From positions 1-64,000 of the forward strand of contig NZ_FOOC01000006.1 of assembly GCF_900113085.1 (NCBI RefSeq): a stretch of 64,000 bases of DNA, in the 5' to 3' direction. Of the stretch, positions 45,975-55,588 are shown piece after piece (the first letter of the stretch is position 1; each line of letters opens with the position of its first letter). The translations under genes were made by a program, and so were the position numbers. The stretch is from Fontimonas thermophila (GTDB lineage Bacteria > Pseudomonadota > Gammaproteobacteria > Nevskiales > Nevskiaceae). The notes under the pieces are model-generated. The model had not been told where the DNA came from. It ran no database searches and saw only the letters and a program-made list of their open reading frames with translations.

Positions 45975-46637
45975 TCACAGAACACGCGTGTGCAAGCGAA
46001 AGCCGGTGGCGCCCCAGGCCAGGCCAATCAGGCCGTGGAACAAGGTCATCAGCAAGGCATACACCCATTCAAGGGCATTCATCGCGCGGTCTGCATCGCT
46101 TGCGAAGTGCTGCAACGGAATGCTGGCCAGGCCGAGTCCGAGCAAGGCGCCGGCGAAGCCGAGCATCGTGCGCCGCAGCCCCTGCGGCAACGGTGCGACC
46201 GGTTGCAACAGGGCGACGACCAGCATCTGAGCGAGCACACCAAAGGCGAAAAACACGGTAATGCCGTAGCGGCGCAGCCACTGGTAGATCGTTCCTTCGA
46301 CGCCGAGGAAGGTCGCATACAGGATCAAGAAGACCGCCGCGATCAGTCCGAGCGTCAGCACCGCAGTGCGCCGGCGGGGGGCGTCCGGGCGCAAGGCTCC
46401 CAGCCACAGCCAGGTCAGGCCCCAGAACATCATCAGCTGCGCGGCATGCGGCAGCATCAGCGCACGGAACAAATGGTTGGCCAGCCCATGGCGCCCGGCG
46501 CGGCTGATCGAGGTGCAGCCGTCCCAGTAGGGCACGCACCAATCCACGTATCCGGCAGTGGCCGAGACGAAATACGCAAGATGCGCGGCGACGATGGGTA
46601 TGAGTGCCGTCGACCAGGCGAACCAACGCAGATCCAT
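45975..46637 (-). CDS. Six-TM hypothetical membrane protein
   Basis: 220 residues with about six membrane helices (WSTALIPIVAAHLAYFVSATAG; ALMLPHAAQLMMFWGLTWLWLG; AVLTLGLIAAVFLILYATFLGV; ITVFFAFGVLAQMLVVALLQP; TMLGFAGALLGLGLASIPL; WVYALLMTLFHGLIGLAWG). An early loop with CVPYWDGCTSISRAGRHG recalls the Frag1/DRAM/Sfk1 family; the link is tentative. Divergent from the S46 peptidase. Confidence 0.6.
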   Translation of the reverse strand: MDLRWFAWSTALIPIVAAHLAYFVSATAGYVDWCVPYWDGCTSISRAGRHGLANHLFRALMLPHAAQLMMFWGLTWLWLGALRPDAPRRRTAVLTLGLIAAVFLILYATFLGVEGTIYQWLRRYGITVFFAFGVLAQMLVVALLQPVAPLPQGLRRTMLGFAGALLGLGLASIPLQHFASDADRAMNALEWVYALLMTLFHGLIGLAWGATGFRLHTRVL

Positions 46638-46717
46638 GCGATTCCCGAACTTCCAGCAGCGCGGATGAGTCAGGATATCCTGTTGGTCCGCGCCTGCCGA
46701 TCCTGCGAGAGATGCCG

Positions 46718-48763
46718 ATGAAGCAAGCCTGCGTTTTCCTGCTGCTCGCCGTTGTGGCGGGGCCGCTGTCCGCCGCCGAGGGTATGTGGACGCTCGACAA
46801 CCTGCCGCGCGCGGCGCTCAAGGAGCGCTACGACTTCACGCCAGACGCGCAATGGGTCGATCATGTGATGAAGGCCTCGGTCCGGCTCGCCAGCGGCTGC
46901 TCGGGCTCTTTCGTTTCCGCCAACGGTCTGGTGCTGACCAATGCGCACTGCGTGCTCGACTGCGTGCAGGCCTTGTCGGGTCCGCAGAGTGACTATGTCA
47001 ATCGTGGCTTCATCGCGCACCGGCGGGAGGCCGAACGCCAGTGCCCGTCCGAGGAGCTGAACCAGCTCGAAGCGATCAGCGATGTCACCGAGCGCGTCCG
47101 CAAGGCGACGGCAGGCTTGTCCGGCCAGGCCTTCATCGATGCGCGCAATGCCGAGACAGCCCGGATCGAATCCGAGTGCGTCGGTGCGGCTGCGGCGACG
47201 CGGCGCTGTGATGTCGTCGAGCTTTACGGCGGCGGGCTTTACCACCTGTACCGCTACCGACGCTATGCCGACGTGCGCCTGGTGTTTGCGCCGGAGTACC
47301 GCATCGGTTTCTTCGGTGGCGACCCGGACAACTTCAATTTTCCGCGCTACAACCTCGACATGGGCTTGCTGCGCGTGTACGAGGATGGCAAGCCGGCAAC
47401 CACGCCGCAGTTCTTTCCGATCCGGCGCGAGGGTGCCGCCGTCGGCGAGCTGGTCATGGTCACCGGGCATCCAGGCAACACCAAGCGCCAGCTCACGGTG
47501 GCCCAGCTCGAACGGCTGCGCGATGCCGACCTGATCGACCTGCTCGCCTACTATTCCGAGCGCCGCGCGTTGCTGTGGCAGTACGGCCGCCAGAGCGCCG
47601 AGGCAGCGCGCCAGGCGCAATCGGACCTGACCTATACGGAGAACAGCCTCAAGGTGATCCGCGGCCAGCTCGACGCGCTGCTCGAGCCGGCGCTGCTGGC
47701 GCACAAGCGCATGGAGGAAGAGCGCCTGCGACAAATTGCCGGGGCATTACAGCCGGACCCGTGGGCGGCGATCGCGCAGGCGCAACAGGTCTACCGCACC
47801 TTGCGCCGGCCCTACACATTGCTGGAGAACCGCCGTGGGTTTTATTCAGAGCATTTCCGCATCGCGCGACATCTGGTGCGGGCGGCCGAGGAGCGTACCA
47901 AGCCCAATCACGAGCGCCTGCCGGAGTATCAGGACGCGGCTTTGCCACGGCTGCAGCAGACGCTTTTGTCACCCGAGCCGATCTACCCGGCGTATGAAAA
48001 AACCAAGCTGGCCTGGTCCTTGACCAAGCTGCGCGAGCAGCTCGGTGTCGACGATCCGCTGGTCAAGCTGGTGCTTGGAAACGAATCGCCCGAGGTGCTG
48101 GCAGCCAAGCTCGTCGACGGGACGCGGTTGTCGGATCCGGCGGAGCGTCGTCGGCTGTGGGAAGGTGGTTTCGAAGCGATATCGGCGTCCACCGATCCTT
48201 TCATCCAGCTCGCCCGCGCCATCGATGCGCCTTCCCGCGAGTTGCGCAAACGGTACGAGTCGGAGGTCGAGGCGGTCGAAAACAAGCAGGCGGCGACGAT
48301 CGCCCGCGTGCGCTTTGCGCACGACGGGATGCAGGTCTATCCGGATGCGACGTTCACGCTGCGGCTATCCTACGGCGAGGTGCGCGGCTGGCAGGAAGAC
48401 GGACGCACGATTCCGCCGTTCACGACGTTCGCGGGTCTGTTCCAGCGAGCCACCGGTACCGATCCGTTCGCGCTGCCGGAATCCTGGCTCAAGGCACAGA
48501 CCCGGCTCGATGGCCAGACGCCGTTCAACTTCGTTACCACCAACGACATCATCGGCGGCAACTCCGGCAGCCCGATCATCGACCGTGCGGGCCGTATCGT
48601 CGGGCTGGCGTTCGACGGCAACATCCATTCCCTCGGCGGCAGTTTCTGGTATGACGAGGCGCGCAACCGCTGCGTGGGTGTGCACAGCGCGGCGATGATC
48701 GAGGCGCTCGACAAGGTTTACGGGGCAAAAGCCCTGCTGCGCGAGCTCGTCGTGCAGCCCTGA
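46718..48763 (+). CDS. S46 family dipeptidyl-peptidase (DPP7/DAP BII-like)
   Basis: 681 residues. A signal peptide (QACVFLLLAVVAGPLSAAEG) is followed by a chymotrypsin-fold S46 peptidase: catalytic His in LTNAHCVLDC (about residue 77), Asp in GFFGGDPDNFNFPRYNLD (about 205) and Ser in DIIGGNSGSPIID (about 616). After it, GLAFDGN has Gly at the position that is Arg in the acidic-specific DPP11; this suggests DPP7-like preference for hydrophobic P1 residues. It releases dipeptides from peptide N-termini in the periplasm. Start 46718 is favoured by RBS spacing; 46712 is possible. Confidence 0.9.
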   Translation: MKQACVFLLLAVVAGPLSAAEGMWTLDNLPRAALKERYDFTPDAQWVDHVMKASVRLASGCSGSFVSANGLVLTNAHCVLDCVQALSGPQSDYVNRGFIAHRREAERQCPSEELNQLEAISDVTERVRKATAGLSGQAFIDARNAETARIESECVGAAAATRRCDVVELYGGGLYHLYRYRRYADVRLVFAPEYRIGFFGGDPDNFNFPRYNLDMGLLRVYEDGKPATTPQFFPIRREGAAVGELVMVTGHPGNTKRQLTVAQLERLRDADLIDLLAYYSERRALLWQYGRQSAEAARQAQSDLTYTENSLKVIRGQLDALLEPALLAHKRMEEERLRQIAGALQPDPWAAIAQAQQVYRTLRRPYTLLENRRGFYSEHFRIARHLVRAAEERTKPNHERLPEYQDAALPRLQQTLLSPEPIYPAYEKTKLAWSLTKLREQLGVDDPLVKLVLGNESPEVLAAKLVDGTRLSDPAERRRLWEGGFEAISASTDPFIQLARAIDAPSRELRKRYESEVEAVENKQAATIARVRFAHDGMQVYPDATFTLRLSYGEVRGWQEDGRTIPPFTTFAGLFQRATGTDPFALPESWLKAQTRLDGQTPFNFVTTNDIIGGNSGSPIIDRAGRIVGLAFDGNIHSLGGSFWYDEARNRCVGVHSAAMIEALDKVYGAKALLRELVVQP

Positions 48764-48807
48764 TCGAGCGGCGCTCAAGGCCCGAGGCACGCGTGCCCCG
48801 GCCGTGC

Positions 48808-49290
48808 TTACCTGGAGCTGCGGCGCGCCGCCGGATGTGCCCCGTCGCCGGCGAGGCGCGCCACCTGGTCTCGCACGCGGCTCAGCGCGTCGATGCACGC
48901 GCGGATCTCGCGCTGCGTCAACACGCCGAGGATCTCCGCGCGGGTCGCCGCGAGCACCCGTTCGATTTCGGTACACGCCTTGCGCGCTTTGGTAGTCAGG
49001 ACGATGTGATAGGCGCGTCGGTCCAGCGGATTCTGTCGGCGCTCGACCCAGCCATCGTCGGCAAGACGGTCGATCAGGCGGACGACACTGGGGGCCTCGA
49101 TCTTGAGCGCGTCGGCGAGCATCGCCTGCGTCATCGGCTCACCACTGCGCAGCAACACGACCAGCGGTTCCCAACGCGAGGCCGACAGTCCGAGCGGTTC
49201 GAGTCGGCGGTCGATCACGCCGCGCCATAGCGCCGAAACCTCGCGCACGAGATAACCGAAACGTTGCTCAGGTGTGCTGGCGACCATCAT
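48808..49290 (-). CDS. MarR family transcriptional regulator
   Basis: 160 residues. Winged-helix MarR core: LEPLGLSASRWEPLVVLLRSGEPMTQAMLADALKIEAPSVVRLIDRLADDGWVERRQNPLDRRAYHIVLT (about 30-100), with the DRR wing motif. It is divergent from the RND efflux operon, with a TTAGC/GCTAA operator in between, so it most likely represses the pump and itself. Confidence 0.9.
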   Translation of the reverse strand: MMVASTPEQRFGYLVREVSALWRGVIDRRLEPLGLSASRWEPLVVLLRSGEPMTQAMLADALKIEAPSVVRLIDRLADDGWVERRQNPLDRRAYHIVLTTKARKACTEIERVLAATRAEILGVLTQREIRACIDALSRVRDQVARLAGDGAHPAARRSSR

Positions 49291-49305
49291 GGGTTATGCT
49301 TGCCG

Positions 49306-49325
49306 GCTAACTATTAGCACGCTAA
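49306..49325. promoter_or_regulatory. MarR-type operator between marR and the efflux operon
   Basis: Three half-sites in 20 bp: GCTAA-CTA-TTAGC (49306-49318) overlapping TTAGC-AC-GCTAA (49314-49325), both perfect inverted repeats. It lies 16 bp before the marR start and 45 bp before the adaptor gene. Confidence 0.75.
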
Positions 49326-49369
49326 CATTATTGCCGCGGTGCCGCAAGCCTGCCCGCAGGAGTTTTCCC

Positions 49370-50497
49370 GTGTCGTCTCGTTCATGGATGTCGATCGCGG
49401 CATTGTCCGTTCTGGCCGCCTGCACGGCGCCCACGCCACCGGCGCCGCCCCCGGTTGCGGTCACGGTGATGACCGTCTTGCCTCGCCCGGCGACGGTGGA
49501 GGCCGAATACGTCGCCGAGCTGGCGGCATCCAACACCGTCGAGATCCGCCCGCGTGTCAGCGGGCTGCTTGAACGGCAGGTGGCCGTGGAGGGGCAGGCG
49601 GTGAAGAAAGGGCAGGTGTTGTTCGTCATCGACCGTCAGCCTTATGTCGCCGCGCTCGAGCAGGCCAAGGCAGCACTTGCGCAGGCCGAGGCCACGCTGC
49701 AGCAGGCCGAGCGGGATCTGGCCCGCGTGCAACCGCTGTCCGAGCTGGAGGCGGTCAGCCAGCAAGAACTCGACGCAGCGGTCGCGCGCGAGCGCGCGAG
49801 CCGCGCCGCGGTTATTGCCGCGCGCGCTGCGGTCAGGACTGCGGAGCTCAATCTCGAATACACCGTCGTGTCGGCGCCGGTCGATGGGATCGTCGGACGT
49901 GCGCAGTTCCGCGTCGGCGGTCTGGTCACCGCCTATCAGTCGTTGCTGACGACGCTCTATGACACCGATCCGATGTACGTCAATTTCAGCATCAGCGAGC
50001 AGCGCATGCTGGAGCTGCAGCGCCGTTTTGGCGCGGATGCGGCGGATCACTACCGCAATCCGGACAGCTTTCGCATCCTGCTCGCCGATGGTTCGGTCTA
50101 TCCCCATCCGGCACGGCTGACCCTGGTCGATGCCGCCGTCGATCGCCGAACCGGTACACTGCCGGTCCGCCTTGAGGTCGCCAATCCCGATGGCCGTCTG
50201 CGCGATGGCCAGTTCGCGCGGGTGATCGTCGCCGTCGATCATATCGACGATGCGTTGCTCGTGCCCCAGCGTGCCGTGCAGGAGCTGCAGGGCAAGACCT
50301 CGCTCTGGGTGGTTTCAGCCGACAATCACGTACACAACCGTGATGTGCGCATGGGGCCACGCATCGGCGCGGACTGGCTCGTTGCCGAAGGCCTGAAGCC
50401 GGGGGAGACCATCGTCGTCGATGGACTGCAGCGTCTGCGCCCCGGGATCGAGGTCAAACCGGAGTCTCTGTCCGCACCGGCCGGAGATTCGACGTGA
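49370..50497 (+). CDS. RND efflux periplasmic adaptor (MexA/AcrA family)
   Basis: 375 residues from GTG 49370 with GGAG 8 nt upstream; a lipoprotein signal (LSVLAACTAP) fits this start. Membrane-fusion domains follow in order: lipoyl half (AASNTVEIRPRVSGLLERQVAVEGQAVKKGQVLFVIDRQPY), a helical hairpin (about 85-145), second lipoyl half (VVSAPVDGIVGRAQFRVGGLV) and beta-barrel/membrane-proximal part. It overlaps the permease gene by 4 bp (GTGA). Likely controlled by the neighbouring MarR. Confidence 0.92.
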   Translation: MSSRSWMSIAALSVLAACTAPTPPAPPPVAVTVMTVLPRPATVEAEYVAELAASNTVEIRPRVSGLLERQVAVEGQAVKKGQVLFVIDRQPYVAALEQAKAALAQAEATLQQAERDLARVQPLSELEAVSQQELDAAVARERASRAAVIAARAAVRTAELNLEYTVVSAPVDGIVGRAQFRVGGLVTAYQSLLTTLYDTDPMYVNFSISEQRMLELQRRFGADAADHYRNPDSFRILLADGSVYPHPARLTLVDAAVDRRTGTLPVRLEVANPDGRLRDGQFARVIVAVDHIDDALLVPQRAVQELQGKTSLWVVSADNHVHNRDVRMGPRIGADWLVAEGLKPGETIVVDGLQRLRPGIEVKPESLSAPAGDST

Positions 50498-53400
50498 GCC
50501 GCTTCTTCATCGACCGGCCGATTTTCGCGACGGTCGTATCAATCGTCATCACGCTTACCGGTGCGATCGCGCTGGCGCAGTTGCCGATCGCCCGCTATCC
50601 GCAGATCACCCCACCGTCGATCGTCGTCAGCGCGAGCTTCCCCGGCGCCGATGCCGCCACCGTCGAGCAGTCGGTGGCAGCGCCGATCGAGCAGCAGGTT
50701 AACGGCGCTCCGAACATGCTGTACATGAGCAGCAAGAGCGGCAACGACGGCTCTTACAATCTGACGGTCACTTTCGAGGTCGGTACCAATCAGGATCTCG
50801 CTGCCGTCGAGGTGCAGAATCGCGTCGCCATTGCGCAGCGTAGCCTGCCGCAGGAGGTCCTGCGTCAGGGCATCACCGTCATCAAGCGCCAGCCACAACC
50901 ATTGCTGTTCATCGCGCTGCGTGCGACCGATCCGCGCTATGACTATCTGTTCCTGTCGAATTACGCGACGCTCAATCTCGTCGATGCCCTCGCGCGGATT
51001 CCCGGTGTCGGCCAGGTCACCGTGTTTGGTGCACGCGACTACGGCATGCGTATCTGGCTCGATCCGGAGAAGATGGCACGCCTGGGGGTCACCACACAGG
51101 ACGTCAGTGCCGTGCTCCAGGAGCAAAACGTGGTTGCCCCTGCCGGCACGATCGGTGGCGAGCCAGCGCCGCCGGGTCAGCAAAAGCAGTATGCGGTCAG
51201 CGTGCGCGGTCGCCTGAGCGATCCGGCGGAGTACGAGAACATCATCGTGCGCGCCCGTCACGACGGCGCGTCGGTGAAGCTGCGCGACATCGCCCGCGTC
51301 GAGCTCGCAGCCACCGATTACACGCGCTCCAGCCGTCTCAACGGCGAGCCGGTCGCCAACATCGGCATCTTCCAGTCCGCGGATGCCAACGCGCTGGATG
51401 TCGCGCGCGGTGTCCGCGAGACCATGGAGCGGCTGGCGCGCAGCTTCCCGGAAGGCATCACTTACTCGATTCCATTCGATACGACGCTGTTCGTGTCCGA
51501 ATCGCTGCATGAGGTGATCAAAACGCTGTTCGAGGCTGGCGTACTCGTGCTGCTCGTCGTTTTCCTGTTCCTGGAGAGCTGGCGTGCGACCCTGATCCCG
51601 ATGCTGACCGTTCCGATCGCGCTGATCGGCACCTTCTCTGCCTTCGTCGTCTTTGGGTTCTCGATCAATACGCTGACGCTGTTCGCGATGGTGCTGGCGA
51701 TCGGTCTGGTCGTCGACGATGCCATCGTCGTCGTCGAGGCGATCACCGAAAAAATGGACAGCCACGGTTTGTCGCCGCGTGAGGCCGCCTATGCGGCGAT
51801 GCGGGACGTTTCCGGCCCGGTGGTTGCGATCGCGCTTGCTCTCACCGCCGTATTCGTGCCGGTGGCGTTCATCCCGGGGCTCACCGGCGAGTTCTACCGG
51901 CAGTTCGCACTGACGCTGTCGGTCTCCGTACTGATCTCGGCGCTGGTTGCGCTGACCTTCACCCCGGCGTTGTGCGCGCTCCTGCTGCGGCCGAGCGCGC
52001 AGTCGCACTGGCACGGCCCGCTCGGCCGATTATTCACGGGCTTCAATCGTTTATTCCGGCGCGGCACCGAACGCTACACCGAGGCGGTGCGCCGCCGCGC
52101 CAGCCGGCCTGCGGTCGGACTCGCCGTGTTTGCGGGTGTTGTCGTCGCACTGGTTTGGCTCGTCGCGACACGTCCGAGTGGCTTCGTGCCGGAGGAAGAT
52201 CAGGGTTATCTGCTGGCAGCGGTGACACTGCCACCGGGATCCTCGCTGCAGCGCACCGAGGCCGTTCTCGATCGTTTCCGTGAAATCACCGCGCAGATGC
52301 CGCAGATCGAATCGACGGTCGCGATCAGCGGTTTTTCGCTGCTCAGCGGTGTGGCTTCGCCTTCGACGGCAACTGTTTTCCTCGTGCTCAAGCCGTGGTC
52401 CGAACGCGAAGTGAGCGCGCAGCAGACGATCGCCCAGCTCAGCGCACAGACCGCGCGTTTACGCGAGGCGAACTTCGTGCTGATCAATCCGACGGCGATT
52501 CCGGGCATCGGTTCGGCCGGAGGGTTCGAGTTCATCGTACAGTCGCGCAGCGGCAGCGATCTGTCCGGACTCGTCGCCGCGGCACAGGACGTCATCGCGC
52601 AGGCGCAGCGACAGCCGGAACTGACGCGCGTGTTCACGCAGTTCAATGCCAGCACACCGCAGATCGAGTATGTGATCGACCGCGAGCGCGCCAAGGCGCT
52701 CGGCATCCCGCTCTCCGATATTTTTTCGTCGCTGCAGATGTTTCTCGGCGGCAGCTATATCAATGACTTCAACCTGTACGGACGCACTTACCGCGTGACT
52801 GCGCAGGCCGAGCCTCGCGCGCGGGCAACCCCCGATGCAGTAAACCAGCTCTACGTCCGCTCCACGGCTGGCGAAATGGTGCCGTTGTCGACGCTGGTGC
52901 GTATCCATCCCCGGCAGACTCCCGATTACATCGAGCGTTTCAACGTCTATCGCGCGGTGACCGTGCTCGGCTCGGCGGCGCCGGGCGTGAGTTCCGGCGA
53001 TGCCGCGGCGGTCATGGAACGCATCGGCGATGCGCTGCCGCCGGGCTATGGCTATGAGTGGTCCGGGGTCATGTATCAGCAGAAACGGTCCGCTGGGCAG
53101 ACACCGTATATTTTCGCGGCAGCGGTGATGTTCGTTTTTCTCGTGCTGGCGGCGTTGTACGAAAGCTGGGCAATCCCGTTCGCCGTACTGCTGTCGATCC
53201 CATTCGCGATCGTGGGGGCTTTTGCCGCGCTTGCGGTACGCGGCATGGCCAATGACATCTATGCCCAGATCGGCCTGGTCATGCTCGTCGGCCTGGCGGC
53301 GAAGAATGCGATTCTCATCGTGGAATTCGCCAAGCTCGAGCATGAACGCGGCAAACCGTTGCTGGAGGCGGCCGTTGCCGCGGCGCGCCTGCGCCTGCGG

Positions 53401-53622
53401 CCGATCCTGATGACCTCGTTCGCTTTCATTTTCGGTGCGGTGCCGATGATGCTCGCAACCGGTGCGGGTGCGGCCGCGCGCCAGGTGCTGGGGACGGTCG
53501 TGGTCTGGGGCATGTCGGCGGCTACCTTGATCGGCATCTTCCTCGTGCCGATGTTTTATGTGCTGATCCAGGGTGCGGTGGAACGCTGGCGCGGTGCGCC
53601 CGCGGCGGAGTCACGCGTATGA
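50494..53622 (+). CDS. RND efflux permease (AcrB/MexB family)
   Basis: 1042 residues, the normal length. HAE1-type inner-membrane drug/proton antiporter: N-terminal FFIDRPIFATVVSIVITLTG, proton-relay Asp pair in GLVVDDAIVVVEAI (about 409-410) and the Lys in VGLAAKNAILIVEFAKLEHE (about 935). Exports drugs, detergents or other toxic hydrophobics. Translationally coupled to both neighbours (4-bp overlaps). Confidence 0.95.
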   Translation: MSRFFIDRPIFATVVSIVITLTGAIALAQLPIARYPQITPPSIVVSASFPGADAATVEQSVAAPIEQQVNGAPNMLYMSSKSGNDGSYNLTVTFEVGTNQDLAAVEVQNRVAIAQRSLPQEVLRQGITVIKRQPQPLLFIALRATDPRYDYLFLSNYATLNLVDALARIPGVGQVTVFGARDYGMRIWLDPEKMARLGVTTQDVSAVLQEQNVVAPAGTIGGEPAPPGQQKQYAVSVRGRLSDPAEYENIIVRARHDGASVKLRDIARVELAATDYTRSSRLNGEPVANIGIFQSADANALDVARGVRETMERLARSFPEGITYSIPFDTTLFVSESLHEVIKTLFEAGVLVLLVVFLFLESWRATLIPMLTVPIALIGTFSAFVVFGFSINTLTLFAMVLAIGLVVDDAIVVVEAITEKMDSHGLSPREAAYAAMRDVSGPVVAIALALTAVFVPVAFIPGLTGEFYRQFALTLSVSVLISALVALTFTPALCALLLRPSAQSHWHGPLGRLFTGFNRLFRRGTERYTEAVRRRASRPAVGLAVFAGVVVALVWLVATRPSGFVPEEDQGYLLAAVTLPPGSSLQRTEAVLDRFREITAQMPQIESTVAISGFSLLSGVASPSTATVFLVLKPWSEREVSAQQTIAQLSAQTARLREANFVLINPTAIPGIGSAGGFEFIVQSRSGSDLSGLVAAAQDVIAQAQRQPELTRVFTQFNASTPQIEYVIDRERAKALGIPLSDIFSSLQMFLGGSYINDFNLYGRTYRVTAQAEPRARATPDAVNQLYVRSTAGEMVPLSTLVRIHPRQTPDYIERFNVYRAVTVLGSAAPGVSSGDAAAVMERIGDALPPGYGYEWSGVMYQQKRSAGQTPYIFAAAVMFVFLVLAALYESWAIPFAVLLSIPFAIVGAFAALAVRGMANDIYAQIGLVMLVGLAAKNAILIVEFAKLEHERGKPLLEAAVAAARLRLRPILMTSFAFIFGAVPMMLATGAGAAARQVLGTVVVWGMSAATLIGIFLVPMFYVLIQGAVERWRGAPAAESRV

Positions 53623-54995
53623 ACCGGCGTGTCTGCATGTGCATCGTCGTGGGGATGCTCGCCGGCTGCACGCTGGGGCCCGATTATGTGCGGCCGACCC
53701 CGGATGTGCCGGCGCGATACCGTGGCGACGCCGAGGCATCGGAGGCTTCGTTCGGTGATGTTGACTGGCGCACCGTCTATACCGAGCCCGCCTTGCAGGC
53801 ACTGATCGAAGAGGCGCTGCATGCCAATCTGGATCTGCGCATCGCCGTGACGCGGATCGAGCAGGCGCGCGCGCAGCTCGGTGTTGCCGGCATCGGGCAG
53901 TGGCCCCGGATCGAGGGCAGCGGCGCGCTGTCGCGCGGGGAAACGTCCGCATATGCGCGTGCGGCTGGACAGCCGCGCATCGGTGAGCGTGCCGAGCTGT
54001 CGTTGACGCTGTCCTGGGAACTGGATTTCTGGGGCCGTCTGCGGCGGCTCAGCGAGGCGGCGCGTGCGGAGCTGCTGGCCACGCAGTATGCCGCCCGTGC
54101 CCTGCACGTCGGCTTGATCGCCGATGTGGCCAGCGCCTACTACAGCCTGTGTGCGCTCGACGAGCGCGCGGCCGCGGCGCAGCGCGGCGTGCAGTCGCGC
54201 GAGGCCTTTCTCGAGCTGACCCGCGCCCAGTTGCAGCGTGGCGTCATCAGCGCATTGGATGTCGTCAGCGCCGAGGCACAACTCGCCGCAGCGCAGGCCA
54301 GCGTGCACGACATCGCGCGGGCGCGCGAGCAGGCGGAAAACGCACTGGCATTGCTGCTCGCCCGTCCACCGCAGGCATTGGCGCCGGGGGATTGCCGCGC
54401 GCCTGCGCAGGTTCCCGCCGGTCTGCCGTCGCGACTGCTCGAGCGACGGCCCGATGTGCTGCAGGCCGAGCAGGTCTTGATCGCCGCCAATGCTCGTGTC
54501 GGGGCGGCGAAGGCGGCACTGTTCCCGAATCTGGCGCTGACCGGTGCATTCGGCGCGCTGAGTACCGATGTTTCCGAGCTGCTGAGCCGCCCGGCGCAGC
54601 AATGGTCGGTCGGCGTCGATTTGTTGCAGCCACTCCTGGCAGCGGACCGCAACGCTTATCAGGTCGATCTGGCGCAGGCGCGCAAGCGCGAGGCGTTGCT
54701 TGCGTACGAAAAGACCGTGCGCACCGCACTGCGCGAAGTCGCCGATGCCTTGGTGGCGCAGGCGCGCAGCCTCGAGGCGCTGGAAGCGCAGCAGCGCCAG
54801 GTCGATGCGCTGCGTCGTGCCGAGGAGATCGCACAAGCCCGGTACCGCGCCGGATATTCGTCATATTTCGACGTGATCAACGCCGACCGCAACTTGTTCG
54901 ACGCCGAGCAGGCGTTGGCGTTGGCACGGTTGAGCGCGCGGCGCGCGGTCATCGATTTGTACCGCGCGCTCGGCGGCGGTTGGTCGATGCCTTGA
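53619..54995 (+). CDS. RND efflux outer-membrane lipoprotein (OprM/TolC-like factor)
   Basis: 458 residues. Lipobox VVGMLAGCTLGPDYVRPTP; repeated OEP hairpins (WRTVYTEPALQALIEEALHANLDLRIAVTRIEQARAQL; LSWELDFWGRLRRLSEAARAELLAT; LLERRPDVLQAEQVLIAANARVGAAKAALFPNLALTGAFG). It forms the outer-membrane channel of the pump. Third gene of the operon, overlapping the permease stop by 4 bp. Confidence 0.94.
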   Translation: MNRRVCMCIVVGMLAGCTLGPDYVRPTPDVPARYRGDAEASEASFGDVDWRTVYTEPALQALIEEALHANLDLRIAVTRIEQARAQLGVAGIGQWPRIEGSGALSRGETSAYARAAGQPRIGERAELSLTLSWELDFWGRLRRLSEAARAELLATQYAARALHVGLIADVASAYYSLCALDERAAAAQRGVQSREAFLELTRAQLQRGVISALDVVSAEAQLAAAQASVHDIARAREQAENALALLLARPPQALAPGDCRAPAQVPAGLPSRLLERRPDVLQAEQVLIAANARVGAAKAALFPNLALTGAFGALSTDVSELLSRPAQQWSVGVDLLQPLLAADRNAYQVDLAQARKREALLAYEKTVRTALREVADALVAQARSLEALEAQQRQVDALRRAEEIAQARYRAGYSSYFDVINADRNLFDAEQALALARLSARRAVIDLYRALGGGWSMP

Positions 54996-55005
54996 AACAA
55001 GGCCG

Positions 55006-55588
55006 TCATGGCATGACGCGGAACAGCGACAGGCGGTTGCCGTAAGTCGATGCCGTTTCGCCGATCAGGTTTTTTCCGTGGCCAGCAGATCGCTCGGTGC
55101 AAGCAGCGGCGGATGACTCGTGCGGACCTGTGAGGCGACGCGAAGCTCGCCGGCTCTGTGTTCTTCAGAATCTCGCCGGTCGGTGCAATCAGCGCGATCT
55201 AACCGTTGACATGCCAGGTCGCGAGCAGATGCTCTGCCGGCGAGGCTGAGCCTGCGGCCGGCCGTCGAGGCAGTTGGCATACAGCATGTCGCCGCGAGCC
55301 TCGGCCGGATGAAGTGGCAGCGGCCGTCGTAGAGCGGGCGGGCAGTGTAGTCATCGCCTGCGCGGACGATCGAGAAGACGTTGGTCCCACCGGAGACGAA
55401 CAGACACCCATCCGGGGCGAACAACCGGTTTTCCGCATCCGGGATGGTGACCAGGGGAGTTCTGCTGCCGCAGTCGCTGCGCACGCACAGCGCCGTCGCG
55501 TCGATCCGCGGAAGCGGATGTTTCCCGTCGCTGTCAGCGCACGCGGGGAGTGCGAGCGCGGCCAGCAGCCGCGATATGCCGCTGCTTA
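55006..55588 (-). pseudogene. Decayed lipoprotein gene (several frameshifts and a stop)
   Basis: Pieces of one protein in shifting frames: a lipoprotein-like start (LLAALALPACADSDG), NRLFAPDGCLFVSGGTNVFSIVRAGDDYTARPLYDGRCHFI, then in another frame EARGDMLYANCLDG, then HLLATWHVNG followed by a stop (55199-55201) and IALIAPTGEILKNT, then TSHPPLLAPSDLLATEK, and finally NLIGETASTYGNRLSLFRVMP. The last shift lies at a run of six A/T. The parts resemble a small beta-propeller or SMP-30-like secreted protein, but the family is not certain. It follows the thiolase gene directly. Confidence 0.65.
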
